From the NCBI GenBank assembly GCA_002425405.1, contig DIME01000015.1:1-8141 (forward strand): a stretch of DNA of 8,141 bases. The letters are read 5' to 3'. Origin of the DNA: Candidatus Accumulibacter vicinus (lineage in GTDB: Bacteria > Pseudomonadota > Gammaproteobacteria > Burkholderiales > Rhodocyclaceae). Position numbers and translations under genes: made by a program. Position 1 is the first letter of the stretch. Every line of letters begins with the position of its first letter. Below the pieces are notes generated by a model that saw nothing but the letters and a program-made list of their open reading frames with translations, searched no databases and was not told the DNA's origin. Below are positions 6,415-8,141 of the stretch, in pieces.

Positions 6415-7713
6415 ATGGTTGGAATCGAGGAAGCCTACTGCAATACACTGATCAGGGCGCTGCTGCTAGCCAACTACGCTCTTCTCGAAGCCACGATCAG
6501 CGATGCGCTTCAACGTACCAGCGTCTGGGGGAAGGGAGACACACTGGGTCTTGATGCGATTCCGGAAATCGCGATCCTGGAATGCCTGAAGAGCTTCGAC
6601 CAGTACGCGATCATGCTGACAGAGGAAAGTGGCCAGGACGCGAACCCACTGGCCAAGGCCGGCCCACAGAGCGACCGCGGCGCGCGGACATTCTTCATCT
6701 GTGACCCGACAGACCGCTCGGCGCAATTGCGAGACTACCTGCTGCAATTCAATAGCAATGGCGATCCGGCGCGCAAGGTGGCCGAAGCCTTCAAGCGGCC
6801 GGGATACCGGGAGGATTGGGAAACCGCTCATGGCGGTCCGTGCTCCATCACCGGGGCGCTCTCGGCGATCACCTGCGTGCGGCGCGGGTTGCCGATTTGT
6901 TCGGCCTTCCTCAACTACATCACGCAGGAATTGTTCGTGGCATGCAGCGCGGGTATATACCGCATGACCCTGCCGCCGCACGACGACATCGACTCGTGGC
7001 AGACGATCGATTTCGAGCGCGTCCAGTCCTCTGGAAAGGCGATACACTTCCGCCAGGTTGGGCCGGAGTACTGGAAGCGCTTCGTGACTTTCCTCGGCAA
7101 GGAGGACTACAGGGAGAACCTGCTGGGCAGCAAGTTCATCAACGAACGCAACATTCTCACCGATTTGCACTATGACAAGCCGGGTGGCCCGTCTCGGGTC
7201 CTCTATCTCTCCGAGTTACAGCCCGCGGACCACCCCATCGGCTTCGTTCTTGCCAACGGAGAGAAGATCGGGGAGTGGATTCATTGGTTCGCATTCTGTC
7301 GCTTCGCGATTTCCCCCAACGACCTGCGAAAACCAGCGCTCCAGATCTACGAAGTCTCCGAGGAGCGACCCTACACGAAGGACGGGATTCTCATGTCCCC
7401 GTCGCCCGCCTACAGCATTTTCAAGGTCATCGACCCGGTCAGCAAGAAAGTCGTGCTCGACGTCGACCGGCTCGAGGACTTCCCGAATCCGAGCCGTTAC
7501 CGCGGGATGCTCCTCCTGGCGGTAGCGAGCAACCAGACCGCGCTCCAGAATGCCAAACAGCACGGCCATCGGGCGATCGAGTTCTTCGATCCGCCGGGGG
7601 GCTGGCAGCGCCAGCCGGTGCGGAATCTGAGAGTTGAGCGTGCTACCAGCGTTTCTCGACAAAGCGCCGCGAACATCGTGGCGTTCCTGCCAGAGTGGGG
7701 TTCGGAATGTTGA
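6415..7713 (+). CDS. Divergent inositol-monophosphatase-superfamily protein
   Basis: A 432-aa protein (433 if the upstream tandem ATG at 6412 is used; a weak GGGAAG at 6404-6409 favours 6415). Parts match the inositol monophosphatase/FBPase fold. TEES carries Glu 70-71, and FICDPTDRS has Asp 97 and Asp 100 in the place of the family's DPxDG metal-binding motif. The stretch GPCSITGALSAITCVRRG, then AFLNYITQELFVACSAG (about 141-180), resembles the mid-domain core before the 'ELFxAxxGxGA' strand. A C-terminal section VIDPVSKKVVLDVDRL...LLLAVASNQTAL (about 338-378) resembles the 'eAGGxvxDxxG ... vasN' end. Two departures are visible: the Gly after DPxD is Arg 101, and no WD-x-A-A motif occurs where expected (SPSPAYS, 328-334, lies there). 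The protein is well over 100 aa longer than ordinary IMPases (about 260-290 aa), with extra material at about 180-280. Substrate is unknown; catalysis may be altered or lost. The 3' end overlaps the next gene by 7 bp. Confidence 0.72.
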   Translation: MVGIEEAYCNTLIRALLLANYALLEATISDALQRTSVWGKGDTLGLDAIPEIAILECLKSFDQYAIMLTEESGQDANPLAKAGPQSDRGARTFFICDPTDRSAQLRDYLLQFNSNGDPARKVAEAFKRPGYREDWETAHGGPCSITGALSAITCVRRGLPICSAFLNYITQELFVACSAGIYRMTLPPHDDIDSWQTIDFERVQSSGKAIHFRQVGPEYWKRFVTFLGKEDYRENLLGSKFINERNILTDLHYDKPGGPSRVLYLSELQPADHPIGFVLANGEKIGEWIHWFAFCRFAISPNDLRKPALQIYEVSEERPYTKDGILMSPSPAYSIFKVIDPVSKKVVLDVDRLEDFPNPSRYRGMLLLAVASNQTALQNAKQHGHRAIEFFDPPGGWQRQPVRNLRVERATSVSRQSAANIVAFLPEWGSEC

Positions 7714-8141
7714 AAGAGTCGTTTGAGCAGACCATCCGGCAACTGTGCGAGGATGTCCTGGCGGAGCCCACACCTGAGGCTCTGCCGGAAAAGATCATCG
7801 ACCACGTGCAGGAGACTTTTCCCGTGCAGTGGTCGACGCTGTGGCTCACCGAACGGAAAGGAAACGGCGGCGGGAAGCAACTCCGTCTGGCTGCCGCCGG
7901 CGGTGACGCCAAGAAGCTGCTGACGGCCGCGGACGGCAAGCCTGCCGTCTACGACTTCGGCGAAGGGCTCACGGGCGAAATCGCCGAGCTCGCGCAAACC
8001 TGCAATATCACGAACTACGATGAATTCGAGCAGCACAAGCACGCCAGGAAATACGACAGCGTGATGTATGAACAATCCAGGGCCGAGGACGAGTGTCGGT
8101 GCGTTCTGGGCGTTCCTCTCCTGCTGAAGTCGAGCGACGAG
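7707..8141 (+). CDS. GAF-domain-like protein, 5' part only (runs off the window)
   Basis: An open frame of 145 codons from the ATG at 7707 to the last base, with no stop, so the gene continues beyond the window. Residues about 1-35 look helical. From about 36 the sequence reads like a GAF sensor domain: strand WSTLWLTER (42-50), RLAAAGG (60-66), the characteristic FGEGLTGEIA (84-93), a helical insertion with EFEQHKHARKYDS (106-118), and strand VLGVPLLL (133-140). GAF domains bind small ligands or mediate dimerisation ahead of output domains; the output domain here lies outside the window. A CxC pair (130, 132) precedes the last strand and could be functional or incidental. The start overlaps the IMPase-like gene by 7 bp with a purine-rich GAGTGGGG upstream, so the two are probably co-translated. 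GAF assignment is moderate; the gene itself is well supported. Confidence 0.72.
   Translation, partial: MLKESFEQTIRQLCEDVLAEPTPEALPEKIIDHVQETFPVQWSTLWLTERKGNGGGKQLRLAAAGGDAKKLLTAADGKPAVYDFGEGLTGEIAELAQTCNITNYDEFEQHKHARKYDSVMYEQSRAEDECRCVLGVPLLLKSSDE

Overview
The window is GC-rich (roughly 60-65 %), densely packed bacterial DNA. Protein content and gene order (a YoaA/DinG helicase, then molybdenum-cofactor genes in tightly overlapping frames) suggest a betaproteobacterium, perhaps of the Rhodocyclales/Accumulibacter type. That placement is inference from recalled protein style, not a search.

Region 1 (about 87-5802, + strand) is housekeeping and looks like one polycistronic unit: an iron-sulfur XPD/DinG-type DNA helicase; an unnamed ATP-grasp-like protein; then mobB, moeA, moaD and moaE. 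Junctions are very tight: 4-bp ATGA overlaps at helicase/ATP-grasp and ATP-grasp/mobB, a 14-bp overlap at mobB/moeA, and a few bases at moaD/moaE. The last four genes cover late molybdenum-cofactor steps. MoaD carries sulfur on its C-terminal Gly-Gly, MoaE uses it to make molybdopterin, MoeA inserts molybdate, and MobB is the GTP-binding adapter linked to guanylylation. moaA, moaC, mogA/moaB and mobA are not in the window.

Region 2 (about 5803-6300, - strand) is a decayed hipA-like kinase-toxin gene facing moaE. It lacks its N-terminus, has a one-base frameshift and a large internal deletion, and its 3' end stops against the moaE stop codon. No hipB-like antitoxin is visible.

Region 3 (about 6301-8141, + strand) is accessory. 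After a short intergenic stretch with a plausible extended -10 promoter comes a divergent inositol-monophosphatase-superfamily protein of about 432 aa. It overlaps by 7 bp a gene whose N-terminal part is a GAF-like domain and which runs off the window end. The pair looks co-translated. It is the least explained part of the window and sits exactly where a toxin-antitoxin locus has decayed, so it is the best candidate for an undescribed signalling or conflict module.
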